From CAXBNB01 sp040151475 (lineage in GTDB: Bacteria > Bacteroidota > Bacteroidia > Cytophagales > Cyclobacteriaceae): 42,164 nt of DNA. The translations under genes and the position numbers were made by a program. Location of the stretch: contig NZ_JBDKWG010000079.1 of NCBI RefSeq assembly GCF_040151475.1, forward strand, positions 1 to 42,164, written 5' to 3'. Position 1 is the stretch's first letter, and each line of letters opens with the position of its first letter. A model generated the notes under the pieces. It was not told the DNA's origin. It made no database searches and worked only from the letters and a program-made list of their open reading frames with translations. Below, piece after piece: positions 33,081 to 42,164 of this stretch.

Positions 33081-36000
33081 ATGAGAATCTGTAAAGTTTT
33101 TGAATACATTTCGTATATCCGGTTTATATGGATTTTCTTTTTACTTGGAACGGTTTTAATTACAGAGAGTAAGGCTCAATCACCCGGTGGTGTGTCTTCC
33201 AGCTTACAATTATGGCTGAATGCAGGTGATCTGGATGCTGATGGAATAGTAGAAGGTTCTTCTGAAGCAGGCCTAAGTTCCGGAGCGATTCAAACTTGGG
33301 CTGATAGAAGTGGTGGTGCCAGAAACCTTACTCAAGGAACACCAGGTAACCGTCCATTATACATTACTACAGGAAACCAACGGATAAACTACAATGCGGT
33401 TGTGTCATTTGACGATGTGGATGACTACCTGACATATACACCAGCATCAAGTTCTGTATCACAATTTTCACTTTTCATTGTGGCTGATTTGCCTATTTTA
33501 GATGGAGAAAACGATGGTATCTTTAACAATGGGACATCTGGAACAGCAAGTTTCGATTTTTTAAATGATGATCAATTTGGTACTGAATGGTATTATTACC
33601 GGGATGATGACAATTTAGGTTTTGGAAACAACTCAAATACAGGATTGCCCCAATTACTTGGGCTGACTTCTTCGAATGCAACAGATCCTCTGGTATCTGC
33701 TCTTATTAATGGCTCTTCTATAGGGTCAAACAACACAGGCTCAACAAGAGAAGGACAAACTTTTGCCAGATATGAGCTGGGCAGAAGGAGAAATGCCGCT
33801 GGCCCGCTTGATGGTGAGATTGCTGAAGTCATCATTTATTTTGATGCGCTTACGGGAACAAATCTTCAAAAAGTCCAGTCTTATTTGGGTGCAAAGTATG
33901 GCATAACGCTTTCCATCAATTATTTGGCAAGTGATGGTACAACCATATTTTTTGACAGATCAGAAGCATCTTCAGGATTCAATAACGATATAGCGGGCAT
34001 TGGGCGCGATGATTCCGGAGGTAGTGCTAATTCAGTATTTAATCAGACTAAGTCACAAAGCGTTAATACGGATGCAATAGTTACTATGGCTCTTACTGAC
34101 AATGGAGGCACATTTGCCAGCCCTAATAATTTCACGGCTAATTCGTCTTTTATTTTTTGGGGAAATGATAACGACAATAATGGAACAATAGAAGAAATTT
34201 CATCTGAATTATCAGCAAATGTAGATACCCGGATAGATAGGGAATGGAGAATCCAGGAAAATGGTACCGTTGGAAATGTAGATATAGAAATTGACTTGAG
34301 TGGCATTACGATTACAGGTACTACGGCTTCTGATTTTTTATTATTAATAGATGGTGACAATGATGGTAATGATGATTTTTCTACTGAATCTGTTACTACT
34401 ATTGCTGCATCTTCATTCAATTCGGGAGTTGTTTCCTTTTCTGGAATAGATTTTCAGGATGGTGATGTATTTACCATAGCTACCTCATACACCAATCCTC
34501 CCCCAACACTTGATTTGGATCTTTCAGCAGGAGGTACTGGTTATAATCCCATTTTTCTAAATACTGATGCCAATGTATCAATTGCTGATTCAGATATTAC
34601 AATTACTGATTCTAACGACCTTAACCTACAAAGTGCCACTATAATATTGACAAACCGACCTGATGGAGTAAATGAAGGGTTAAGCGTTTTGGGTTCATTG
34701 CCTGGTTCACTTTCTATTTCGAATGAATATGACGATTCTGATGGTGTATTGGAAATATCAGGAGTAGGAACAATAGCGGATTATGAAACTGCCATTCAAC
34801 AAATTGCATATTTTAATTCTTCTATCAATGATGTCTCAGATAGGACAATAACTGTGGTAGTTAATGATGGAAATAGTGATAGTAATGTTGCTACCGCTAC
34901 AATTGACATTCGAATGATTCCCACTTTAGACCTGGATACGGATGATTCTAATGCTTTGGGGCAAGATTATGCGGTTACTATTGATTTAAGTACAAACGAT
35001 ATTGCTATTTCAGATACTGATGTATCTATTACAGATCTGGATGATACAAATATCGAGACAGTCACCATTACACTAACCAATCGTCCTGATGGGAATGGCA
35101 ATGAAAGTCTTAGTTTAGTAGGGGGACTGCCTTCTGGTATTACTGAAACTCCTTATGTGTCATCAACTGGTGTGTTGGTTTTAACCGGACCATCTTCACT
35201 CTCTAATTTTGAAACTGCTATTGAAAGTGTGGCCTATAACAATTCTGTTGCGTCTGACAACAGTAGTCGTATAATTACTTTTGTAATTAATGATGGTGAT
35301 AATGATGGTACTACTGCAACGAGTAGAATAAACTCTACCTCTGTTCCAAGCCTTGATTTGGATTTATCAGAAGCAGGAAATGATTTTACAGCTTATTTTC
35401 AAGTAGGAAAAGGAGGAATATCAGTTGTTGATACAGATGTAACGATATCGGATCAACATGACCTGACCATGCGAAGTGCCACTTTTGTGATATCAAGTGC
35501 TATATTTAATGGCTCCAATGAAACATTGGGAATAAATGGAACACTTCCTAATGGAATTACTGTAACCTATCCTTATAACAGTACTGATAAAACCATTGTG
35601 ATTTCCGGATTGGCAACCATTGAAGATTACCAGACTGCAATGCAACAAGTGGTTTACAACAATGCATCAATCAATCCAAACAATAGTGACAGACAAATAA
35701 CAATTACTGTAAATGATGGTAATGATGATAGTAATAGTACTGTTGCAACCATAAAGGTCAAATTTCCTCCAACCCTGAGTACTACAGGGCCGGCAGAGAC
35801 TACTACAGAGGAAACAGAAGTGGAAATAGATTTTTTAGAAATAAGTGCCAATGCTGATGAAGATGATGCTGATGGAGAGGTTGTGGCCTTTGTCGTAAAA
35901 AGTGTTACTACCGGTACTCTGAGAATAGGTGCAACCGAAGCAACTGCCACAGCTTATGCCACAGGTACAAATGACGTAGTTAGCTCGGAGTTAGGTCTAA

Positions 36001-39000
36001 AGGCTTTCTGGACTCCACCGACAAATTCAAGTGGTACATTGTCTGCATTTTCCATTCTGGCTAAAGATAATGAAGGGTTTTTGTCTGTAGGAGAAGTGAT
36101 AGTACCAGTAATTGTAAATGAAATTAATGATTTACCTGTAGCCAATGATGATTTGGGTAGTACAAATGAGGCGACAGCTATAACCCTTTCAAAAATAACA
36201 GATAATGATACCGACGAAGATGGAACTATTGATCCAACTACTATTATTTTGATTGATCCTGGTAATTTTTTAAATACAGGTGATAAATACAATCCTCTGG
36301 TTATTGCCGGAGAGGGTACATATTCTGTAAATGAAGATGGAGATTTAACTTTTACGCCTGATATTTCTTTCATTGGATCTGCTCAGGTCAAATATACCGT
36401 AAAAGACAATGATCAGGATACCTCCAATGAAGCGTTAGTTTCTATTACAGTATCTGCAAATGATGCTCCTGGCATTGACATAGATGCAGACGATGGATCG
36501 AGTCTTACTGGTGCCGATTACAAATCAAGTTTCTTAGATGGTTCAGTTGGTGATATAGTAGTAGATTCAGATGTAATTATTACCGATGAGGATGATACTC
36601 ATCTCGAAAGTGTTACCATAGTATTGACCAATAGGCCTGATGGAATTAATGAAGGTTTGGCTGTAGATGGTACATTACCACCGGGAATTACAGTAACAGA
36701 TCCATATTCTGATTCTGATGGTAAAATTGTACTGAGTGGATCGGGTGAATTAGATGATTATCAAAATGTCTTGAAAATTATCCGTTACACCAATGTGTCA
36801 AATACTCCTGATCTTACTGAACGGGTAATTGAAATAACTGTAAATGACGGAACATCTGATAGTAATCTGGCAACATCTTATTTGTCAATAGGATGTACTT
36901 CTTATCCGCAATATACTTTCGATGAAGCTACAACCATCAATTTGGAATCTGGCTCTGCTGGTGCTGTAGGAGCAGTATATCGTTTTCATGATATTGACAG
37001 AGGAGTTAATTCTTTAGACGCTTTAGTAGAACTTACTGCTATTGTAAATTGTACGCTTGTGGATGTGGACGACAATTCAGGAAATGTAGAGTCATTCCGT
37101 CCATTAATTGATTGGAGTGGATCTGGTACAATTATGTATGTTGACTGGAAAATAACTCTGGTTACTGCGGGAACCTCAACTCCCATAAATGTTTCTAATA
37201 TAGCCATTATTGGCGCAGATGTGGATGGCTATACTACATGCAGGGATTTTGTTGGCTATTTGGATAGCCCGGGTGTTACCTTAGAAGAAGAAAACAACAT
37301 CACCCGGGATTTTACCGACCCTTTTACAACATTTGAATCTTCGAATGACAATGATGTAACACCAGGTGATCCGAATGAACCTCTTCATACCGTATATGGT
37401 ACTTTTGAAAACACTTCAGTATTTGAAGTAAGAGGGGGTACTATTAGTCCGGCAGGAGATGATGATGGAGAAAGGTTGGTGGAATTTGACCTGTATAATA
37501 CATGTTTTTTCAGTAACTATGAGACCCCAAAAACGACTCCCAATAGTGCAAGTAAGACCATAGTGATCAATGAAGACGAAACATTTGATTTTTCTGATGT
37601 TGATTTTTCATTTTCGGATGCAGATGGAGACGAGTTTGATGCGATTGTTATTAAAGAAAGACCAGCAGATGGTACTTTGAAGTATAACGGCAATCCTGTG
37701 ACACAAACAAATGTGAACAATGGAACACAATATGGAAGCAGAACCAGCTTTTCATTCGTACCGGATCAGGATGAAAATGGCAATCCATATACATACTTTA
37801 TATTTCAGGTAAAAGATGATTCAGAGCATCCGGATACAGAATTTGCAGCATTGGTAGATACTATTACCTTCAAAATAATTCCAATTAATGATGCCCCTGT
37901 AGCTGTAGATGATTCTTACACGGTTTTAGAAGGTGGCTTACTGGTTGTAAGCGATATTGATGGAACGGCTACTGGTTCAGATCCAAGTGATGATGGTGTA
38001 CTGGTACAAGGAGTGGATATTGATGCAGATGGAGATGTTTTGGAAGTTACAGGTCTTTCCACGCCTGCTAATAATGGAGCTGAATTTGTTTTAAACAACA
38101 ATGGTACGTTCTCATATCTACACGACGGAACCGAAACTACCACTGATACTTTTGATTATGAAATAAGTGATGGAAATGGAGAAACCGACATAGCGACTGT
38201 AACAATCACTATTATTCCGGTCAACGATCCTCCGGTTATAGATTTGGATGCAAATAATAGTTCGGGAGCGGTCTCATCAAATTATTATACCGGGTTTGTC
38301 GAAGGGGGAGATCCTGTAGCCATAGCGGATATTGACGATTCTATTATTGATGTTGACGATACCAATATTGAAAGTGTGACTATTGTTTTGACCAACAGAC
38401 CCGACGGAGCGAATGAATCGTTAACAGTTGATGGTTCGGTTGATTTAACTGGTTTTACAAATTCAGGGTACAATCCAAGCACAGGTCAAATTACAATTAC
38501 TGGCTCAGGTACATTGGCTAAGTACGAAGAAATCATAAGGAATATTTTGTATGAAAATATAGCAGTTGATCCTGATGTAGCGGATAGAAATATTACAGTT
38601 GTTATCAATGATGGAGATGAGGATAGCAATACAGCAACAGCAAACGTAACTGTAAGTACTGATGATGATTTTGACAGGGATGGAGTACCGGATGTGGATG
38701 ACCTTGATGATGATAATGATGGTATTCCTGATGCATATGAATTTTGTACTCAGGGAGGTTTTGCTTGTTTGCCAGGTGGGTTCGATCCAAGTGGTGATGA
38801 AGATAGTGATGGAACTCCAAACTATTTGGATCCACAAGTTACCGGATTAGGAAGCTGTACTATTACTGGCAATAGCCCTCTGTGTGACGAATATGATACT
38901 GATGATGATGGTATTCCCAACCATTTGGATTTGAATTCCGATGGAGACAGTTGTTCTGATGCGTATGAAGCTGGTCATGGCCTTACTGTGCTTACAGGTG

Positions 39001-42000
39001 GAATCATTGCAGGGCCTTATGGTGCAAATGGACTGGCAAATTCAATTGAGATTACAGTAGAATCCGGGATAATTAATTTTACTGTTTCAGAATCAGAGTC
39101 AAATACTTTTGATGCGCAAAACAATGCTTTTAACGCATGTGTCCCAACACTTGATTTGGATGACAACAACTCTACAGATAACGGAGCAGATTACCTTACT
39201 TCATTTACAGAAGGGGGAATTGATATCAGAATTTCGGATTTTGATTGTATTATTTTGGATGCCAATGACGTAAATATTGAAAAGGTTACTGTAATACTGA
39301 CAAATAGACCTGATGGGCCGGATGAAGGGTTAAGTATTGAAGGAACTTTACCTCCTGGCATATCTGTAATCGATCCTTATAACAATTCTGATGGACAGTT
39401 GGTGTTGATTGGATCTGCTGCTCTTTCAAGTTATCAGGCTGCTATTGAACAGATTGTTTACAACAATTCCTCAACAAACCCTGACAATACTCAACGGGTA
39501 ATTACTGTAGTAGTCAACGATGGAGATAGCGATAGCAATATTGGTACAGGCCGTATAAATGTATCGGCTACAAATGCTGATCCGGTTGCAATCAATGACA
39601 CTAATGCTATTACTGAAGGTACGGCTAGTGTCAATCAATCCGTAGGTTCCGGACAACTAGATGCCAATGACATTGATACAGATGGAGATGTTTTAACCAT
39701 TGTGGATATTGATGGAGAAACAAACACTGGAATTAATGTTACAGGTACTTATGGTAGTTTAGATTGGGCTTCAGATGGTTCTTATACTTACTATTTGACC
39801 AACTCATTAGTAAATCACCTTGCTGAAGGTGAAACCGTTCAGGAGGTATTTACATATAGAGTTTCTGATGGAATAGGTACGGATCAGGGTTTATTGACCA
39901 TTACCATTACTGGTAGCAATGACAATCCTGTGGCAGCAGATGATATTAATCAGATAAACAACACAGATGATGATACGGTAAATGAAACGGATGGTAGTGG
40001 TACTTTGATTAGCAACGATACAGATGTTGATGGTGATGGTTTAAATGTTGCTTCTATGCGAAGGTTAAATACTCCTGCCGGAACTGTTGAAAATGATCCG
40101 GGAAATAATGTTGTTGGACAATATGGAACTATTAACTGGGAAACAAACGGCACCTATATATATGATTTGGATGAAGGAAATGGAAGTGTCTCAGGTTTAG
40201 GAGTTGGGCAAACTTTGACAGAAGTATTCGAATACGTTGTATCTGATGCCAATGGAACAGATACCGGATTATTGACAATTACTATTACAGGAGGTAATGC
40301 TGAAGTAAGGATAGTTGCGACTGACAATCAGGGAGCAGAACCTGGTGCCAACGATGGAGAATATACGATATCATTATATGATGGTGGTGGCTCGTTACTT
40401 AATGCTCCAAGCAATCTCAATATTAACTACTCAGTAAGTGGAACAGCAAATTCTGGAACCGACTTTGTTGCCTTAACAGGATCAGCAACTATAGCAACAG
40501 GTACCAGTTCTGTTACCATTCCTTTAGATGTACTGGATGATGCCTTCGCAGAATGTTCTGATGAAACGGTGATTGTGACCTTGCTAGGAACATCTGATAT
40601 TGAAATAGGTTCACCTTCTGTTGCTACTGTTACTATTTTGGACGATGAAGACATTTCTCCAACCATTTCTATTTCTGATATTTGTTCGGGAGATGATGCT
40701 GTAGTGTCCATATCCGGGGCGACAGAGTTACCTAATGGGACTTATGATTTTGACTATACTGTTACAGATGTTGGTTCTTTTACTGCCACCAATGTAAATA
40801 TTACAAGTGGAGCAGGAACTTTCTTGGTTTCTGGTTTGGCCAATGGGACAATAGAAATTGAAGTAACAGGTACAGCTAGTCCATGTAGTATAATGGTAAG
40901 TGACAGTGCACCTGTTACTTTTGAAGTAAACACCGGATCTACTTCAGCTGAGATTAGTGGAACGACTGCAATTTGTAAAGGAGAAAGTATAGATTTAGCA
41001 GTTGTAATTTCCGGAGGATCCTGGCCTTATGCAGTAACTTTAAGTAATGGAATTACTTATAGCTTATATGATGGAGGAGATTCTGATGATAACAAAATTT
41101 CTGTTACACCTGTCAACACTACTGCTTATACTATTTTAAATGTTACTGATGCAAATGGTTGTTCAGGAACTGGGAATACTGGTACGGCAACTATCACCGT
41201 AAATAGGGGATCAACCGCTGCTACGGTTAGTGGAGCCACAAGTATTTGTCTTGGAGAAAGTACCAATCTAACTGTTGCTATTACAGGGGGAACAAGCCCA
41301 TATACAGTAGTATTAAATGGTGTGACTGATCCTATAACGAACTATACTACTAATGCAAATATTCCTGTTTCACCTATAGTCACCACATCCTATACAATAG
41401 CAAGTATTACAGATGCAAATGGATGTACTGGGACTGGAAATGCTGCAACAGCAACTGTGACAATAGTTACAGATCAAACAATTGATTCTCAACCATCCGA
41501 TGTTACGGTGTGTGAGAATGAAACGGCAATACTTTCAGTAATTGCAAGTGGAGCCGTTGGCAATTTGACTTACCAATGGCAGGAATCCGATGATGATGGA
41601 TCTGCTGATGCTTGGGTAAATGCTATTGGGGGGAGTGGTTCATCAACGGCAAGCTATACTGCTCCTACAAGCTCTAGCGGTATTTTATATTATCGGGTAT
41701 TAGTTGGTGATGACGATCCCGATTCTTGTGATCCTATTGCTAGTGAAAGTGCTAGAGTAGAAGTATATCCGTTACCAATTGCCGGAGCAATCACTGGGCT
41801 AAATGAGGTGTTTGTCGGTAATAATATTACGTTAACATCTAATGAAAGTGGAGGTACTGTTCCGTTGGACGTTACATGGGTAAGTTCCAATACTTCTGTA
41901 GCTACCATAGACAATTCTGGTGTATTGACAGGAGTAGCGTCTGGTTCTACAAATATCACTTATGTTATCGCAGATTCGGAAACATGTGGTGCTACATCAG

Positions 42001-42164
42001 CTATTCATGTCGTAACGGTTAATACACAGACTGATCTGTCGATTGTTAAGACAGCAAGTGATGCTACACCTAACGTAGGGGATAATGTAACCTTTACCTT
42101 GACAGTGACCAACAACGGCCCAAGTGATGCCACAGGTTTTACAGTAGAAGATATATTGCCAAGT
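33081..42164 (+). CDS. Giant secreted multi-domain adhesin, 3' end beyond the window
   Basis: An uninterrupted frame covers 3028 codons from the ATG at 33081 to the window edge. A signal peptide at 1-32 (cut after ESKA) is followed by a LamG-like domain (about 40-270) and a region of the type found after it in Bacteroidota surface proteins (SYLGAKYGITL, DIAGIGRDDSGG). Then come six copies of a 140-residue module (476, 615, 757, 1131, 1719, 2023), cadherin/tandem-95-type repeats (about 1602-1718), thrombospondin type 3 calcium repeats (about 1860-1966), two VCBS-like repeats (2164-2404), a Calx-beta domain (2406-2524), Ig/PKD-like repeats, a BIG2 domain (about 2931-2975) and the start of a DUF11 domain (2983 on). 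Export by the type IX system is likely; its sorting domain would be at the missing C-terminus. The role is probably cell-surface adhesion, perhaps linked to gliding or polymer binding. Confidence 0.9.
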   Translation, partial: MRICKVFEYISYIRFIWIFFLLGTVLITESKAQSPGGVSSSLQLWLNAGDLDADGIVEGSSEAGLSSGAIQTWADRSGGARNLTQGTPGNRPLYITTGNQRINYNAVVSFDDVDDYLTYTPASSSVSQFSLFIVADLPILDGENDGIFNNGTSGTASFDFLNDDQFGTEWYYYRDDDNLGFGNNSNTGLPQLLGLTSSNATDPLVSALINGSSIGSNNTGSTREGQTFARYELGRRRNAAGPLDGEIAEVIIYFDALTGTNLQKVQSYLGAKYGITLSINYLASDGTTIFFDRSEASSGFNNDIAGIGRDDSGGSANSVFNQTKSQSVNTDAIVTMALTDNGGTFASPNNFTANSSFIFWGNDNDNNGTIEEISSELSANVDTRIDREWRIQENGTVGNVDIEIDLSGITITGTTASDFLLLIDGDNDGNDDFSTESVTTIAASSFNSGVVSFSGIDFQDGDVFTIATSYTNPPPTLDLDLSAGGTGYNPIFLNTDANVSIADSDITITDSNDLNLQSATIILTNRPDGVNEGLSVLGSLPGSLSISNEYDDSDGVLEISGVGTIADYETAIQQIAYFNSSINDVSDRTITVVVNDGNSDSNVATATIDIRMIPTLDLDTDDSNALGQDYAVTIDLSTNDIAISDTDVSITDLDDTNIETVTITLTNRPDGNGNESLSLVGGLPSGITETPYVSSTGVLVLTGPSSLSNFETAIESVAYNNSVASDNSSRIITFVINDGDNDGTTATSRINSTSVPSLDLDLSEAGNDFTAYFQVGKGGISVVDTDVTISDQHDLTMRSATFVISSAIFNGSNETLGINGTLPNGITVTYPYNSTDKTIVISGLATIEDYQTAMQQVVYNNASINPNNSDRQITITVNDGNDDSNSTVATIKVKFPPTLSTTGPAETTTEETEVEIDFLEISANADEDDADGEVVAFVVKSVTTGTLRIGATEATATAYATGTNDVVSSELGLKAFWTPPTNSSGTLSAFSILAKDNEGFLSVGEVIVPVIVNEINDLPVANDDLGSTNEATAITLSKITDNDTDEDGTIDPTTIILIDPGNFLNTGDKYNPLVIAGEGTYSVNEDGDLTFTPDISFIGSAQVKYTVKDNDQDTSNEALVSITVSANDAPGIDIDADDGSSLTGADYKSSFLDGSVGDIVVDSDVIITDEDDTHLESVTIVLTNRPDGINEGLAVDGTLPPGITVTDPYSDSDGKIVLSGSGELDDYQNVLKIIRYTNVSNTPDLTERVIEITVNDGTSDSNLATSYLSIGCTSYPQYTFDEATTINLESGSAGAVGAVYRFHDIDRGVNSLDALVELTAIVNCTLVDVDDNSGNVESFRPLIDWSGSGTIMYVDWKITLVTAGTSTPINVSNIAIIGADVDGYTTCRDFVGYLDSPGVTLEEENNITRDFTDPFTTFESSNDNDVTPGDPNEPLHTVYGTFENTSVFEVRGGTISPAGDDDGERLVEFDLYNTCFFSNYETPKTTPNSASKTIVINEDETFDFSDVDFSFSDADGDEFDAIVIKERPADGTLKYNGNPVTQTNVNNGTQYGSRTSFSFVPDQDENGNPYTYFIFQVKDDSEHPDTEFAALVDTITFKIIPINDAPVAVDDSYTVLEGGLLVVSDIDGTATGSDPSDDGVLVQGVDIDADGDVLEVTGLSTPANNGAEFVLNNNGTFSYLHDGTETTTDTFDYEISDGNGETDIATVTITIIPVNDPPVIDLDANNSSGAVSSNYYTGFVEGGDPVAIADIDDSIIDVDDTNIESVTIVLTNRPDGANESLTVDGSVDLTGFTNSGYNPSTGQITITGSGTLAKYEEIIRNILYENIAVDPDVADRNITVVINDGDEDSNTATANVTVSTDDDFDRDGVPDVDDLDDDNDGIPDAYEFCTQGGFACLPGGFDPSGDEDSDGTPNYLDPQVTGLGSCTITGNSPLCDEYDTDDDGIPNHLDLNSDGDSCSDAYEAGHGLTVLTGGIIAGPYGANGLANSIEITVESGIINFTVSESESNTFDAQNNAFNACVPTLDLDDNNSTDNGADYLTSFTEGGIDIRISDFDCIILDANDVNIEKVTVILTNRPDGPDEGLSIEGTLPPGISVIDPYNNSDGQLVLIGSAALSSYQAAIEQIVYNNSSTNPDNTQRVITVVVNDGDSDSNIGTGRINVSATNADPVAINDTNAITEGTASVNQSVGSGQLDANDIDTDGDVLTIVDIDGETNTGINVTGTYGSLDWASDGSYTYYLTNSLVNHLAEGETVQEVFTYRVSDGIGTDQGLLTITITGSNDNPVAADDINQINNTDDDTVNETDGSGTLISNDTDVDGDGLNVASMRRLNTPAGTVENDPGNNVVGQYGTINWETNGTYIYDLDEGNGSVSGLGVGQTLTEVFEYVVSDANGTDTGLLTITITGGNAEVRIVATDNQGAEPGANDGEYTISLYDGGGSLLNAPSNLNINYSVSGTANSGTDFVALTGSATIATGTSSVTIPLDVLDDAFAECSDETVIVTLLGTSDIEIGSPSVATVTILDDEDISPTISISDICSGDDAVVSISGATELPNGTYDFDYTVTDVGSFTATNVNITSGAGTFLVSGLANGTIEIEVTGTASPCSIMVSDSAPVTFEVNTGSTSAEISGTTAICKGESIDLAVVISGGSWPYAVTLSNGITYSLYDGGDSDDNKISVTPVNTTAYTILNVTDANGCSGTGNTGTATITVNRGSTAATVSGATSICLGESTNLTVAITGGTSPYTVVLNGVTDPITNYTTNANIPVSPIVTTSYTIASITDANGCTGTGNAATATVTIVTDQTIDSQPSDVTVCENETAILSVIASGAVGNLTYQWQESDDDGSADAWVNAIGGSGSSTASYTAPTSSSGILYYRVLVGDDDPDSCDPIASESARVEVYPLPIAGAITGLNEVFVGNNITLTSNESGGTVPLDVTWVSSNTSVATIDNSGVLTGVASGSTNITYVIADSETCGATSAIHVVTVNTQTDLSIVKTASDATPNVGDNVTFTLTVTNNGPSDATGFTVEDILPS
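34506..39569 (+). repeat. Six-copy protein module inside the adhesin gene
   Basis: Copies start at 34506, 34923, 35349, 36471, 38235 and 39147, all in the same frame, and each spans about 420 bases. Copies 1-3 are tandem; 4-6 are separated by other domains. Shared marks are a (T/P/I)xLDLD-type start, ISDxDxxIxDxDD, LTNRPDG (all but copy 3), a GxLPxGI stretch, a Y(N/x)N segment and a final VNDGxxDSN. Similar modules occur in large RTX-type adhesins of other bacteria. Confidence 0.8.

Noticed and set aside
33596..41959. Many minus-strand open frames of 60-140 codons under the adhesin gene
   Set aside because: They are antisense shadows of the long plus-strand frame. Their composition is Ser/Thr/Val-rich low-complexity, and none resembles a protein family.
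1..42164. CRISPR array or prophage
   Set aside because: No regularly spaced identical repeats, no cas genes and no phage structural or integrase genes were seen.

Overview
The window looks like chromosomal DNA from a Bacteroidota bacterium, most likely of the order Cytophagales. The evidence is AT-rich coding sequence, starts without Shine-Dalgarno sites, several matches to the phylum's -7 promoter box TAnnTTTG, Bacteroidota-type versions of PhoH, ComEC, Tgt, LptF/G and PAP2, a PVC-type heme lipoprotein, and a giant secreted multi-domain adhesin of the sort these gliding bacteria export. I cannot name the species.

Layout. Bases 1-970 are accessory and decaying: the 5' end of an IS1182-like transposase runs off the left edge, its terminal repeat cuts off the 3' end of an XRE regulator with a membrane segment, and an orphan coding remnant follows. 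Bases 973-4074 (minus) hold a large PVC-type dehydrogenase/cytochrome c lipoprotein. Bases 4075-5930 hold a 148-bp palindromic element, a gene-free stretch, a serine hydrolase, a two-way terminator and tRNA-Leu(CAA). Bases 6064-8250 hold an ABM-fold protein and a DUF62 protein (minus), then phoH (plus). A second copy of the 148-bp element separates phoH from comEC. A TerB-like gene ends inside comEC's 3' end. Bases 11166-17967 run mainly plus: ACP phosphodiesterase, M61 peptidase, terminator, a small membrane protein overlapping crcB, a CocE-type lipoprotein hydrolase, a phosphodiesterase lipoprotein and a 55-residue membrane protein. Bases 18013-23370 run minus: PAP2 phosphatase, TAT-exported metallophosphatase, and a tgt-lptF/G-eamA operon.

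From 23522 the strand is plus: a glycosyltransferase overlapping an ECF sigma factor, rsmG, and a mazEF pair with a perfect palindrome in front. On the minus strand come an FtsE-like ATPase with a small partner, and the SRP RNA gene. Then (plus) come a FecCD/BtuC-type permease and an ATPase with an extra C-terminal domain. A response regulator (plus) and a periplasmic-helical HisKA_2 kinase (minus) end tail to tail. The kinase gene diverges, across a 433-bp non-coding region rich in repeats, from a giant open reading frame that fills 33081-42164 and continues past the window.

The most unusual items are the paired palindromic elements whose central stem is rebuilt differently in each copy; the kinase/adhesin intergenic region with four GTCTAT-type sites and a long hairpin; and the adhesin itself (at least 3028 residues), in which a module of about 140 residues appears six times among other extracellular domains.
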